A stretch of DNA of 64,000 nt from Phytophthora sp. 'mugwort' (Eukaryota > Oomycota > Peronosporomycetes > Peronosporales > Peronosporaceae). A model generated the notes under the pieces. That model ran no database searches. It was not told the origin of the DNA and worked only from the letters and a program-made list of their open reading frames with translations. Below, in pieces: positions 1-10,200 of the stretch. Positions within the stretch are counted from its first letter, which is position 1, and each line of letters opens with the position of its first letter. The DNA is taken from the NCBI GenBank assembly GCA_033558025.1, contig JAUCEF010000016.1, positions 3,038,001-3,102,000 on the forward strand, in the 5' to 3' direction. A program made the position numbers and the translations under genes.

Positions 1-72
1 GTCTCCGTTGAACTTGTCGATGGAGACCTTGGTCGAGACGTCTTGGGCAGAGGACATGGTGCTTGGGCTCAT
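1..72 (-). CDS. gag-pol: A1 gag N-terminus, cut by window edge
   Basis: First 24 codons of a family-A gag-pol polyprotein, read leftward out of the window. The start codon is the ATG at 72-70, chosen because in every family-A copy it lies inside the primer-binding site just after the 5' LTR. The peptide opens with the [10 protein letters not shown] motif and runs into the conserved SIDKFNGD segment that begins the copia-type gag domain. It is the DVSTK variant of the N-terminus, unlike the DASTK variant of the A2 element it is inserted in. Nothing more of A1 is visible, so its coding capacity cannot be judged. Confidence 0.85.
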   Translation of the reverse strand, partial: MSPSTMSSAQDVSTKVSIDKFNGD

Positions 73-76
73 AACC
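64..76 (-). promoter_or_regulatory. Primer-binding site, tRNA-iMet half-molecule type
   Basis: GGTTATGAGCCCA on the minus strand, directly after the LTR. It is complementary to the anticodon stem-loop (CAT anticodon) of initiator tRNA-Met, as known for Drosophila copia and yeast Ty5. It contains the gag start codon. The same site follows every 5' LTR in this window except the altered B3 copy. Confidence 0.75.
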
Positions 77-419
77 TGATAAAGGTGTTGAGGTCTTGAA
101 GCGAGGCTTGGATTGAGCGGAGGGAGTTCTGCACTTGGGTGCGGGGACCGGAGTGAAGACCACTTGAGCTGAAGAAGGAAGATTCGAAAGTGATTGATTT
201 ATCGGAGCTTACACTACCTAGTCTACCACATAGATATGCAGCCCTGCATCCAATCATTTGGTGCATCCAATCACCAACACTCCGCACTCGTCCAATCATC
301 CTACTCGTCTAATCAGCGGTTGCGTAAACAACGTACCGTAAACATCGCGGGATCGTGTTGGACCGGTTCGGGTTAACCGGTTACTGGTACACAGTACCAA
401 AACCTGGCAACCCTCAATA
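77..419 (-). repeat. A1 5' LTR (type I)
   Basis: 343-bp LTR reading minus, ending in TA...CA on its own strand. It is followed on its inner side by the primer site (64-76) and gag. The outer flank GACTG (420-424) is the right target-site copy; the left copy is outside the window. The insertion is in the RNase H region of A2. Confidence 0.9.
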
Positions 420-2339
420 GACTGGTTGTCTTCGCGGATCATGAGCTCGGGTCCAGTCTCATTAGCGGCCGCCAGAATCTCGCGCAGCAGGCGATGAATC
501 CACTTGCCCTCTTGGATCGCCAGACTGAGTGCGATGTACTCCGCCTCACTCGTAGACAGCGAAACACTTGACTGCTTCTTGCTTCCCCAGCTCACTGGTG
601 CACCCATTAGCATGAACGTGTAGCCGGAAGTCGACTTGCGGTCCGCGAGGTCGCCAGCCCAGTCCGCGTCCGAGTACCCGCGAAAGTTGATGTTGTCACC
701 CGGCTTGAAGCAGATCCCATGCGTCTTGGTGCCTTGCAGGTAGCGAAAGATACGCTTGACCGCAACCCAGTGTTCTTCTTGAGGGTTCTCCATGAAGCGC
801 GACGCATAGCCAACGGCGTACGCGATGTCCGGGCGCGTGGCAGTCATCAAGTGCATCAGAGCACCAACAGCTTCGCGAAACGGAGCGTTCACCTTGGTCG
901 CTGCGTCACTTGAAATCAGTCGAGTGCTTATGTCGACGGGACTCACCACGGCCTTGCACTCGTCCATACCAAAACGCTTGAGAATGTCATCCACATAGCG
1001 GCGCTGACACATCGTCACGCTGCCGTCCGGGCCGTCCACCAATTCGATCCCAAGAACGAACGCGCACTTGCCGCTGTCGGTCATTTCGAAGCGTGTCTTG
1101 AGGTCGTTCTTCGTGCGTGAGATCAGCTCGGGTGAACTTCCGGTAATCAGCACGTCATCCACGTAGACCAGCACTAGCACGCAGTGACCGTCAACGATCT
1201 TGATGTAGAGGCACGGGTCGAACGCCGATACTTGAAAGCCGATGGAGCACACGAACTCGTCGAAGGTCTCATTCCACACGCGCGAAGCTTGCTTGAGACC
1301 GTAGATCGCCTTCACCAATTCCAGGCAGTCGAAGTCACCGTCGAGATCAACACCTTCGGGGACCGCGCAGAACACCAGTTCTTTCATTATCCCGTACAGG
1401 AAAGCTGTCACCACGTCGAGTTGGTCGAGGGGCCAGTCAAAATACTTGGCAATCGCGATGATCATGCGCAGCGTCACGTACTTGACCACGGGCGAGAACG
1501 TCTCGGTGTAGTCGATGCCGTACTTCTGCTTGAACCCCTTGGCCACGAGGCGCGCCTTGTACTTCTCGATCGATCCGTCCGCTTTGCGCTTGATCTTGAA
1601 CACCCACTTGGTGCCGATGGCGCGTTGTCCGTTAGGCAACTTGGCAGCACGAAACACACCACGAAGTCGCATCGATTCGAGCTCAGCACGAATCGCCTTG
1701 CGCCAGTGCACTTGGTCGGGGCCGTTCACCGCTTCTTGGAATGTCGTCGGCTCCGATAGATCGCCTGCTTCGACGGCATTGGCACTTGCACGCCAAAAAA
1801 CTGGTGGAGTCGATTCTTCATCTTGGTCTCCAGACTTTTCTTCTTCGTCTGCGTCTGCTCGGTGCGGAGGGGAGTAGTTCGGCGCACTTGCTTCTTCCAG
1901 TCCAGGTCGATGACGCACAGCTCGCGGTTTTCTGGCAGCTTCCTCTTCGTCACTCGGGCGGCTCTTGCGCTTCCCTGCCTGCGTGTACTCCGTCTGGCGG
2001 AAACCATCATTGTCGATGTCGAGCGAGTCGAAGTCCAGGTCGTCGACATCTTCATCGGAAATCGTCGGTGAACATCCAAAGGTCGACTCATCGAAGTTGA
2101 CATCGCGACTGATGACCACCTGCCCCGCCTCGATGTCATAAAGTCGATACGCCTTGGACACTTCTTCGTAACCCAGGAACAGTCCAGCGCGAGCCTTGGG
2201 ATCCCACTTGAGCCGCTTCTCCTTCGGAGTCAGAATGTACGTCCGACAGCCGAAAACACGCATGTGCTTCACACTCGGCTTGGAGTTGTAAACGATCTCG
2301 AACGGAGTCTTGTGCTCGATCTTGGGTGACGGCAGACGA
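420..2339 (-). pseudogene. gag-pol: A2 pol: integrase C-terminus, RT, start of RNase H
   Basis: Second coding half of A2, about codons 636-1275, continuing the frame of 4599-2694 after the solo LTR. On the minus strand it reads the end of integrase, an acidic linker with a KRKSRPS basic patch, then reverse transcriptase with the [13 protein letters not shown] fingers segment and the catalytic YVDD at 1165-1154. RNase H follows with SDADWAGD and STSEAEY and is cut just after EDNQS by the A1 insertion. The frame itself is open throughout. The linker reads [22 protein letters not shown], a variant shared with A12. The product would copy the element RNA in the virus-like particle, but it cannot be made intact here because of the two insertions. 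Confidence 0.88.
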
Positions 2340-2693
2340 AAAAGGCTTGGTCACTTGATGGCAAAATGCAAAGTGATTGATTTAGATCCTTAGTTCGCAA
2401 ACTCCTTGCTACCTCTAAGCCTACAGTTCTACCTACTGGGTACACTCTACTGGATTATCTACTGGATACTGAGTTACTTCAGCCAATCAGGGAGTGCCAC
2501 GTAGAGCCCATCATGTACCCACAATCTTGTACCCACCCATGGCGTAATCGTCCGTGGCGTAAACACCGTCCCATAAACACCGTGACGTAATCTTCGTCTC
2601 GTAATCACAGGATGATTGCGATGCCACTGAGTGAAGGTCATACCGGTATCCTACCGGTATACAGCAGCTGGTCGAGACGTCTCCTTGACAACA
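2340..2693 (-). mobile_element. Family-B solo LTR with 5-bp target duplication
   Basis: 354-bp solitary B LTR reading minus (starts TGTTGTC, ends CCTTTT on its strand). GACGA flanks both sides (2335-2339 and 2694-2698), and the A2 reading frame resumes exactly across it. This is the expected product of recombination between the two LTRs of a full B element. It confirms the B LTR ends independently of B1 and B2. Confidence 0.93.
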
Positions 2694-4599
2694 GACGATT
2701 CTTCACGTAGATGGCAGTCATGGCCGCCTCAGCCCAGAAACACTTGTCCAGCTTAGCGTGATGCAGCATGCTGCGGCCGATCGTGACGATAGTTCGGATA
2801 GCTCGCTCTGCCGTGCCGTTCGTCTGGTGCGCGTACGGAACCGTGGTTTGCTGCTCGATGCCTTCGTCTTCGTAGAAGTCGTTGAGCGAGTTGGTCGCAA
2901 ACTCACGAGCTCCGTCGTGCCGCATAAACTTGACCTTCTTGCCGAACTGCTTCTGCACCTTCATGATGTATGTCTTGATGCAGTCTTCGCTCTCCGACTT
3001 GGCACGCAGGCAGAAACCCTTCATGCATCCACTGGCTTCGTCCACGATCAGTAGCAGGTACTTGCTGCCGCCAAGCGAGTTTTCCTCCATGGGTCCGCAG
3101 ATGTCGAAGTGGAGCAGCTCAAATGTGTCGTAGCGACGCTTGTCACGGTTGCTTGGGAATGGTTTTTGGACCATTTTACCTTGCTGGCAACCACGACACA
3201 GACTTGGTCCGCTCGACTTGAAAGGTGCCTTCGCGTCCTTGATCATGTGGTTGTCGACCATCTTGCGAAGCACCTCAACCGGAGCGTGACCCATGCGCGC
3301 GTGCAGGTCGACAGTCTTGCCACTCGTCGCCGCATTCGCCGATCGCTGAGGCGTCTGAAGCCAGTAGAGTCCATCCATGAGGTTTGCCGTCGCCACCACT
3401 TGCTTGGAGCCTTTGTGCGCAATCTGCATCTTGGTGCCGTCGAACACCACTTGAAACTTGTCACTTTTGTTGATCTGCGGTACCGAAAGCAGATTCTTGC
3501 TCATGCTTGGCACGTACAGCGCGTTCTTGATCTCGATCTCGCGCTCGTCGCCATTGGGCAGAACCACTTGTTCCACGATGGTCCCCACACCCATGATGGC
3601 AGCCTTGTTGCCATCGGCCACCGAAAGTTCGCCTTCACTTCGCTCGATTAAATTGGCGAACTTGGACTTGTCGTTGCAAATATGGTGCGTGGCACCGCTG
3701 TCGACCGCCCACATCCCGGACACATTCTTGTCCGTCGAAACTCCACATTCCAGGGAAACCGCGAACGCCACTCGATCGTAGTCGTTGTCGTAGCCGTCGC
3801 TGTCGTTTCTCCACTGGATGTTGTTGGCCCCGCGTCCACGGCCGTTGCCGCCGCGTCTTGGCCCTCGGTTCTCGTCCTTCTGCTTGGTCCAGCACTTGTC
3901 AATCGTGTGCCCCACTTTTCCGCAGTACGTACACTGGCGAGACTCTCGGTCGGTGTTGAACGCCTTGGCCGCGTTCTCCGTCTTCACCGTCGCCGTCTTC
4001 TCGCCTTGTCTCTTGATGTGCTCGTTCGTGAGCACCTTCACGACGTCTTGCGACCGCAGTTCAGCGCTGCTCATCTCCAAGTTCAGCACGACGTTCTCGT
4101 AGCTCTTGGGGAGGCTGCGCAACAAGCAGATCGCCACGTCCTCGTCCTCCATCTTGGCACCGATGCTGCTGAGCTTGGCGCTGATGTTGAGGACCTCGTT
4201 GCAATGATGCAACACATTGCCGCCTTCCGACATCTCCATGCTGAAGAGTTGGCGCTTCAGGTAGATGCGTCCAGCCTTCTGCGAACCACCGTACAGCGTC
4301 TTCAGGCGCGACCAGGCAACCCACGCTTCCTCGCAGTCGTCGACCACATGGTGGTAGTCCGCGTCCATGTGGAGCAGCATCAGTCCGAAAGCGATGTTGC
4401 TCAACTTGACGTAGTCGTCCTTGGCCCGCGAGTCCGTGTAGCTTGGCGTCGTCTCACGGTTCACGACATGCCACGTCGACTTGGTCAGGAACACGCCACG
4501 CATGTAGCGGTTCCACGTCGCGTAGTTGTCCCCGTTGAACTTGTCAATGGAGACCTTGGTCGAGGCGTCTTGGGCAGAGGACATGGTGCTTGGGCTCAT
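2694..4599 (-). pseudogene. gag-pol: A2 gag, protease and integrase
   Basis: First 635 codons of A2, open from the ATG at 4599 in the primer site. In order: copia-type gag domain (about residues 15-200), zinc knuckle C-X2-C-X4-H-X4-C (about 223-236, [14 protein letters not shown]) that binds element RNA, aspartic protease active site DSG (about 300-302), integrase zinc domain H433/H438/C468/C471, and integrase core D499, D562, E598 with DD35E spacing. The DASTK and HTIDKC signatures place it with A11, A12 and A16. The B solo LTR breaks the frame at codon 635; translation into it would stop at 2638. Without that LTR and A1 the ORF would show no lesion in the visible part. Confidence 0.9.
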
Positions 4600-4603
4600 A
4601 ACC

Positions 4604-4954
4604 TGATGAAAGGTATGGATCTTGGACACGAAGCTTGTACGAAGCGGAGGGAGGGACGTCGCAGACGGCGGGACCGGAGCGAAGGCACTTGAGGGGTAGA
4701 ATGAAGATTCGAAAGTGATTGAATTGTTGGAGCTTACACCCTACTGTTATAGACACGCGACCCTGCGTCCTATCACCTAGTGTATCTAATCAACCATCAC
4801 TCACCGGTGTTCGTCCAATCATCCTACTCGTCTAATCATCGGTGGCGTAAACAACTTACCGTAATCACCATAATCAACGTGGGTTCGGATTGGACCGGTT
4901 CGGGTTAACCGGTTCACGGCTTAATAACTGATACCAAACCGGTAACCGTCAATA
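4604..4954 (-). repeat. A2 5' LTR (type II)
   Basis: 351-bp type II LTR (begins TATTGACGGTTACC on its own strand, ends CATCA). Type II differs from type I over most of its length. It keeps the AACCGGTT/AACCGGT inverted pair, the GATTAGACGAGTAGG block and the TCAATCACTTTCGAATCTTC promoter block. Confidence 0.9.
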
Positions 4955-6548
4955 GATTTGCACGCGCGTATGGGTCACGCTCCAGTCGAGGTTCTTCGCA
5001 AGATGGTCGACACCAAGATGATCAAGGACGCGAAAGCACCTTCCAAGTCGAGTGGACCAAGTGTGTGTCGTGTTGCCAGCAAGGCAAAATGGTCCAAAAA
5101 CCATTCCCAAGCAACCGTGACAAGCGTCGCTACGACACATTTGAGCTGCTCCACTTCGACATCTGCGGACCCATGGAGAAAAACTCGCTTGGCGGCAGCA
5201 AGTACCTGCTCCTGATCGTGGACGAAGCCAGCGGATGCATGAAGGGTTTCTGTCTGCGTGCCAAGTCGGAGAGTGAAGACTGCATCAAGACATACATCAT
5301 GAAGGTGCAGACGCAGTTTGGCAAGAAGGTCAAGTTTGTGCGGCACGACGGAGCTCGTGAGTTTGCGACTAACTCGCTCAAGGATTTTTACGAAGACGAA
5401 GGCATCGAGCAGCAAACCACGGTTCCGTACGCGCACCAGACCAACGGCACGGCAGAGAGAGCCATCCGAACTATCGTCACGATCGGCCGCAGCATGTTGC
5501 ATCACGCCAAGCTGGACAAGTGTTTCTGGGCTGAGGCAGCGATGACGGCCATCTATGTGAAGAACCGCCTGCCGTCACCCAAGATCGAGCACAAGACTCC
5601 GTTCGAGATCGTCTACAACTCCAAGCCGAGTGTGAAGCACATGCGTGTTTTCGGCTGTCGGACGTACATCCTAACTCCGAAGGAGAAGCGACTCAAGTGG
5701 GATCCCAAGGCTCGCGCCGGATTGTTTCTGGGCTACGAAGAAGTGTCCAAGGCGTATCGACTTTATGACATCGAGGCGGGGCAGGTGGTCATCAGTCGCG
5801 ATGTCAACTTCGATGAATCGACCTTTGGATTTTCACCGTCGATTTCTGATGAAGATGTCGACGACCTGGACTTCGACTCGCTCGACATCGACGATGATGG
5901 TCCGCGCCAGACGGAGTACAAACAGGCAGGGAAGCGCAAGAGCCGCCCGAGTGACGAAGATGAAGCTGCCAGAAAACCGCGAGCTGTGCGTCATCGACCT
6001 GGACTGGAAGAAGCAAGTGCACCGAACGACTCCCCTTCGCACCGAACAGACGCAGATGAAGAAGAAAAGTCTGGAGACCAAGATGAAGAATCGACTCCAT
6101 CTGTGTTTTGGCGTGCAAGTGCCAACGCGGTCGAAGCAGCCGTGGACTTATCGGAGCCGTCGACATTCCAAGAAGCGGTCAACGGCCCGGACCAACTGCA
6201 CTGGCGCAAGGCGATTCGTGCTGAGTTAAAGTCGATGCGACTTCGTGGTGTGTTTCGTGCTGCCAAGTTGCCCAGCGGACAACGCGCCATCGGTACCAAG
6301 TGGGTGTTCAAGATTAAGCGCAAAGCCGACGGATCGATCGAGAAATACAAGGCGCGCCTGGTGGCCAAGGGTTTCAAGCAAAAGTACGGCATCGACTACA
6401 CGGAGACGTTCTCGCCCGTGGTCAAGTACGTGACGCTGCGCATGGTCATCGCGATTGCCAAGTATTTCGACTGGCCCCTCGACCAACTCGACGTGGTAAC
6501 GGCATTTCTGTACGGCGTCATGAAGGAGTTGGTGTTCTGCGTGGTTCC
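4955..6548 (+). pseudogene. gag-pol: A3 integrase and RT fragment
   Basis: Middle part of a plus-strand family-A polyprotein. It begins inside the integrase zinc domain ([10 protein letters not shown]) where A2 is inserted, and passes through the DD35E core, the acidic linker and the fingers and palm of reverse transcriptase. It stops at KELVFCVVP where the A4 LTR starts, before the YVDD box. One G is missing near 5072 compared with the other copies (TGTCGTGTTGCC for TGTCGTGGTTGCC), so the zinc-domain part is out of frame with the rest, which is open from there to 6548. The last 101 bases (6448-6548) occur again, identical, at 20891-20991 on the far side of A4. The 5' part of A3 lies outside the window. 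Confidence 0.88.
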
Positions 6549-6868
6549 TGATAAAGGTGTTGAGGTCTTGACGCGAGGCTTGGGTTGAGCGGAGGGAGTT
6601 CTGCACTTGGTGCGAAGACCGGAGTGAAGACCACTTGAGCTGAAGAAGAAGATTCGAAAGTGATTGATTTATCGGAGCTTACACTACCTAGTCTACCACA
6701 TAGATATGCAGCCCTGCATCCAATCATTTGGTGCATCCAATCACCAACACTCCGCACTCGTCCAATCATCCTACTCGTCTAATCATCGGTTGCGTAAACA
6801 ACGTACCGTAAACATCGCGGGATCGTGTTGGACCGGTTCGGGTTAACCGGTTACTGGTACACAGTACC
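6549..6868 (-). repeat. A4 3' LTR (type I), main part
   Basis: Type I LTR reading minus. The remaining 21 bases, at the start of its U3, lie at 11669-11689 beyond B1. GTACC (6864-6868 and 11664-11668) is the B1 target duplication. Confidence 0.9.
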
Positions 6869-7223
6869 TGTTGTCAAGAAGACGTCTCGACCAGCTGCTG
6901 TATACCGGTAGGATACCGGTATGACCTTCACTCAGTGGCACCGCAATCATTTCTGTGATTACGAGACGAAGATTACGTCACGGTGTTTATGGGACGGTGT
7001 TTACGCCACGGACAATTACGCCATGGGTGGGTACAAGATTGTGGGTACATGATGGGCTCTACGTGGCACTCCCTGATTGGCTGAAGTAACTCAGTATCCA
7101 GTAAAGAATCCAGTAGAGTGTACCCAGTAGGTAGAACTGTAGGCTTAGAGGTAGCAAGGAGTTTGCGAACTAAGGACCTAAATCAATCACTTTGCATTTT
7201 GCCATCAAGTGACCAAGCCTTTT
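6869..7223 (+). repeat. B1 5' LTR
   Basis: 355-bp B LTR, TG...TT ended. Internal features: ATACCGGTA twice near the start, a direct repeat of GACGGTGTTTA, direct repeats of ATCCAGTAGAG, and the promoter block at 7187-7203. The short distance from promoter to LTR end implies a very short R-U5 of about 35 nt. Confidence 0.93.
7187..7203 (+). promoter_or_regulatory. Oomycete-type Inr+FPR core promoter in B LTR
   Basis: TCACTTTGCATTTTGCC fits the published oomycete initiator plus flanking promoter region (TCAYTYYN followed by CAWTTTNYY) at essentially every position. It is preceded by AAATCAA. If transcription starts at the A in TCAC, the leader to the gag ATG is only 39 nt. Repeated in each family-B LTR. 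Confidence 0.65.
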
Positions 7224-7236
7224 GGTTATGAGCCCA
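7224..7236 (+). promoter_or_regulatory. B1 primer-binding site
   Basis: GGTTATGAGCCCA, identical to the family-A primer site although the LTRs are unrelated. Complementary to the initiator tRNA-Met anticodon stem-loop; includes the gag ATG at 7228. Confidence 0.75.
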
Positions 7237-10200
7237 AGCCCCGTCTTCCCTGACCAAGACCCCGACTACGCCTTCGCCATGGACGCCACGTCGACTACCG
7301 CCCGCATTAACAAGTTCGACGGAACTAACTTCCACACGTGGAAGTTCAAGATGCAGATGGTGCTCGAGGAGCGCGAACTGTGGGAAGTGACAAGTGGGGA
7401 AGTGAAGCTGGAGCACTGCCAGACTGCGGCGGATCAAGCGCTCTTTCGGAAGAAGTCGCGCAAGGCGCTGGCGATGATCTGTCTCGCGATGGAGGATTCG
7501 CAGCTGCCGCTGGTTCGCTCGGCGAGTGGCGCGCATGATGCATGGTCAAGACTGGAAGGACACTTCGAGAAGAAGAGTTTGGCCAACAAGCTCTTTCTTC
7601 GTCGGCGTTTCTTCACGACGATGATGGACGAAGGTGATGATGTGCTGGAGCACATCAACAAGATCAAGACGCTGGCGGAGCAGCTCGACGCAGTGGGCGC
7701 TCCGGTCAGCGAGGACGACTTGGTGATCACGCTTTTGGGAAGTCTGAGCGAGTCGTACCAGTTCCTGATCACGGCGTTGGAGTCGAGAGCCGACTCACTG
7801 TCGTGGGAACTCGTGACGTCTCGGCTGCTGCATGAGGACATGAAACGCAAGGAACAAGGTGGCGGTACGGACGGCACCGCGCACGGTCAAGGTCAAGCGT
7901 TCATGACAAGCGACAACAAGCGCAAGGGTCGGCAGGCGCAGAAGACTAGTGCCTGTCACTACTGTGGCGAGCAGGGACATTGGATCGCCAAGTGTCCGGT
8001 GCGAATCCGCGAGAACGCGGAGCGGCAGAGGCCGCAACGAGCGAATGTCGCGCAGAGTGAAGACGACTCTGGCGACTTCCTCTTCTCGGTTGGTGGTAAC
8101 ACGGGTGCCTCCAAGTCGAATGGAGTGTGGCTGGTCGACTCGGGTGCGACGCAGCACATGACGTACTCGAAGGAGTACATGAAGAACTACAAGAAGATCT
8201 CTCCGGTGGACGTGCATCTCGCGGACGACGGTGTGGTTCAGGCTGTGGGGACCGGCGACATTGTGATGTCGATGAAGACCCCGCGCGGCATGAAGAAGGG
8301 TGTACTCACGAACGTGTGGCACATTCCGAAGCTGTCGCGTAACCTGTTTTCGGTTGGTCGGTTCACTAAGGACGTCGGGCCAGTTATCTTCGAGAGCGAC
8401 GGGTGCTTCGCTGAAACGAAGAGTCTCAAGTGGAAGCTCGGCGCTCGTGAGGGCAAAGGGCTGTTCAAGCTGTGCATGACTCCGATGATGCCTGACGAGG
8501 CCAATGCGGCAAGTTCGAAGGATCGCCAAGGGGACACCACGTCGTACCTCTGGCACCTTCGACTTGGTCACATCGGCCATGGCGGTCTAGACGCCATCGT
8601 CAAGAAGGGCTACGGTGTTGGTATCGATATGGCGTCGGTGAAGCAGTGGGAGTTATGCGACGGATGCTCACTCGGCAAGCAAACGCGAGTAAGCTACATG
8701 AAGACGTCGCCAAACCGTGCCAAGCAAGTGCTAGAAGTCGTACACAGTGATGTATGCGGTCCCATGCAGACGCCGACCTTTGGAGGCAAGCGCTATTTTG
8801 TCACGTTTATCGATGACAAGTCGCACTTCTGTGTGGTGTACTTGCTGCGCAACAAGTCCGAGGTGGCCGACAAGTTCGCGCAATTCGTCGCGTTAGCTGA
8901 GACCCAGACTGGCAAGCGCGTGAAAATGCTGCGGAGCGACAACGGCGGCGAGTACACTTCGGGTGAGATGGCCAAGTTCTGTGCGGACCGTGGTATCATG
9001 CAGAAGTTCACGCCGCCATACACGCCTCAGCTGAACGGAGTCGCCGAGCGCATGAACCGGACGTTGGTGGAGTGTGCGCGTTGCATGCTGGAACATGCTG
9101 GATTGCCCAAGACGTATTGGGGTGAAGCTATCGTGACAGCTACGTTCCTCCGTAATCGGTGTCCGACGCGTGCCATCAACCACGACAAGTCGCCGCACCA
9201 GGTTTGGACAGGCAAGAAACCGCTGCTAGCGAACCTCAAGGTATTCGGTTGCCACGCGTACGTGCACGTGCCGAAGGAGAAACGCACCAAGTTTGACGCT
9301 CGGTCGGTGCGCTGTCGGTTCCTGGGATACTCGGAGCATGAGAAAGCGTACCGTTTCGAAGAGACCAAGAGCGGTCGCGTGCTGGTGAGCCGCGACGCGC
9401 AGTTTATGGAAGACGTCTTCGACAGTGGGAGACGTGACTACCATCAGAGGGAGGTGGTGGTCATTCAAGATGAAGAGACGACGGATCAAGATTCGTTGCA
9501 GTCGGATGAAGACGACAAAGAAGAAGAAGACGAAGAAGCAGCGCGGGACGAAGGTTTTGAACCAGGCAGCAAGCGACACCCGCGGACGCAGTCGCTGGAA
9601 GAAGCTGTGGAAGTTCCAAGTGCCAAGCGGCAGAGTCGACACCTGACTCTGGACGAGATGTCGGCTGCGGCTCAAGAAAGTCAAGACTTCGAAGCTGCAT
9701 ACGTCGTGAATTCAGTGGGAGAAATGCCGACCACGTTCAAGTCGGCGATGGAATCCAGCGACGCAGTCAAGTGGAAGGAGGCGTGTGACTCGGAGGTCGA
9801 GTCGCTCCGCAAGAACGAGACGTGGATCCTCGTGCCGCTGCCAAAAGGACGCAAGGCAATAGGCAACCGATGGGTGTTCCGTGTGAAGGAGAACCAGACT
9901 GGAGAGATCGAACGGTTCAAGGCGCGACTGGTGGCCAAGGGATTTTCGCAGAAGTACGGCATCGACTACGACGAGACTTTCGCGCCAGTGGCCAAGTTCA
10001 CGTCGATCAGGATCCTGCTCAGTCTGGCGGCCAAGTACAATCTCATGGTGCACCAGATGGATGTCAAGACAGCTTTCCTGAACGGTTTGTTAGACGAAGA
10101 CATCTACATGGCACAGCCGGACGGCTACAGCGATGAAAAGCACCCGGACTATGTCTGTCAGCTCAAGCGGTCTCTTTACGGTTTGAAGCAGTCGCCGCGG

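Larger units (their letters stand above)
420..4954 (-). mobile_element. A2, family-A copia element, 3' end cut off by A1
   Basis: Minus-strand element with 5' LTR 4604-4954 and internal region running left to 420, where A1 interrupts it. A family-B solo LTR lies at 2340-2693. The right target-site copy is GATTT (4955-4959), in the integrase zinc region of A3. Its 3' LTR must lie left of the window beyond A1. Confidence 0.88.

Noticed and set aside
3682..4692. Long antisense ORFs (up to about 370 codons) opposite gag and integrase
   Set aside because: They recur at the same place opposite every family-A copy, have no recognisable domain, are rich in Val/Leu/Arg/His as expected from GC-biased codons read backwards, and lack their own promoter or start context.
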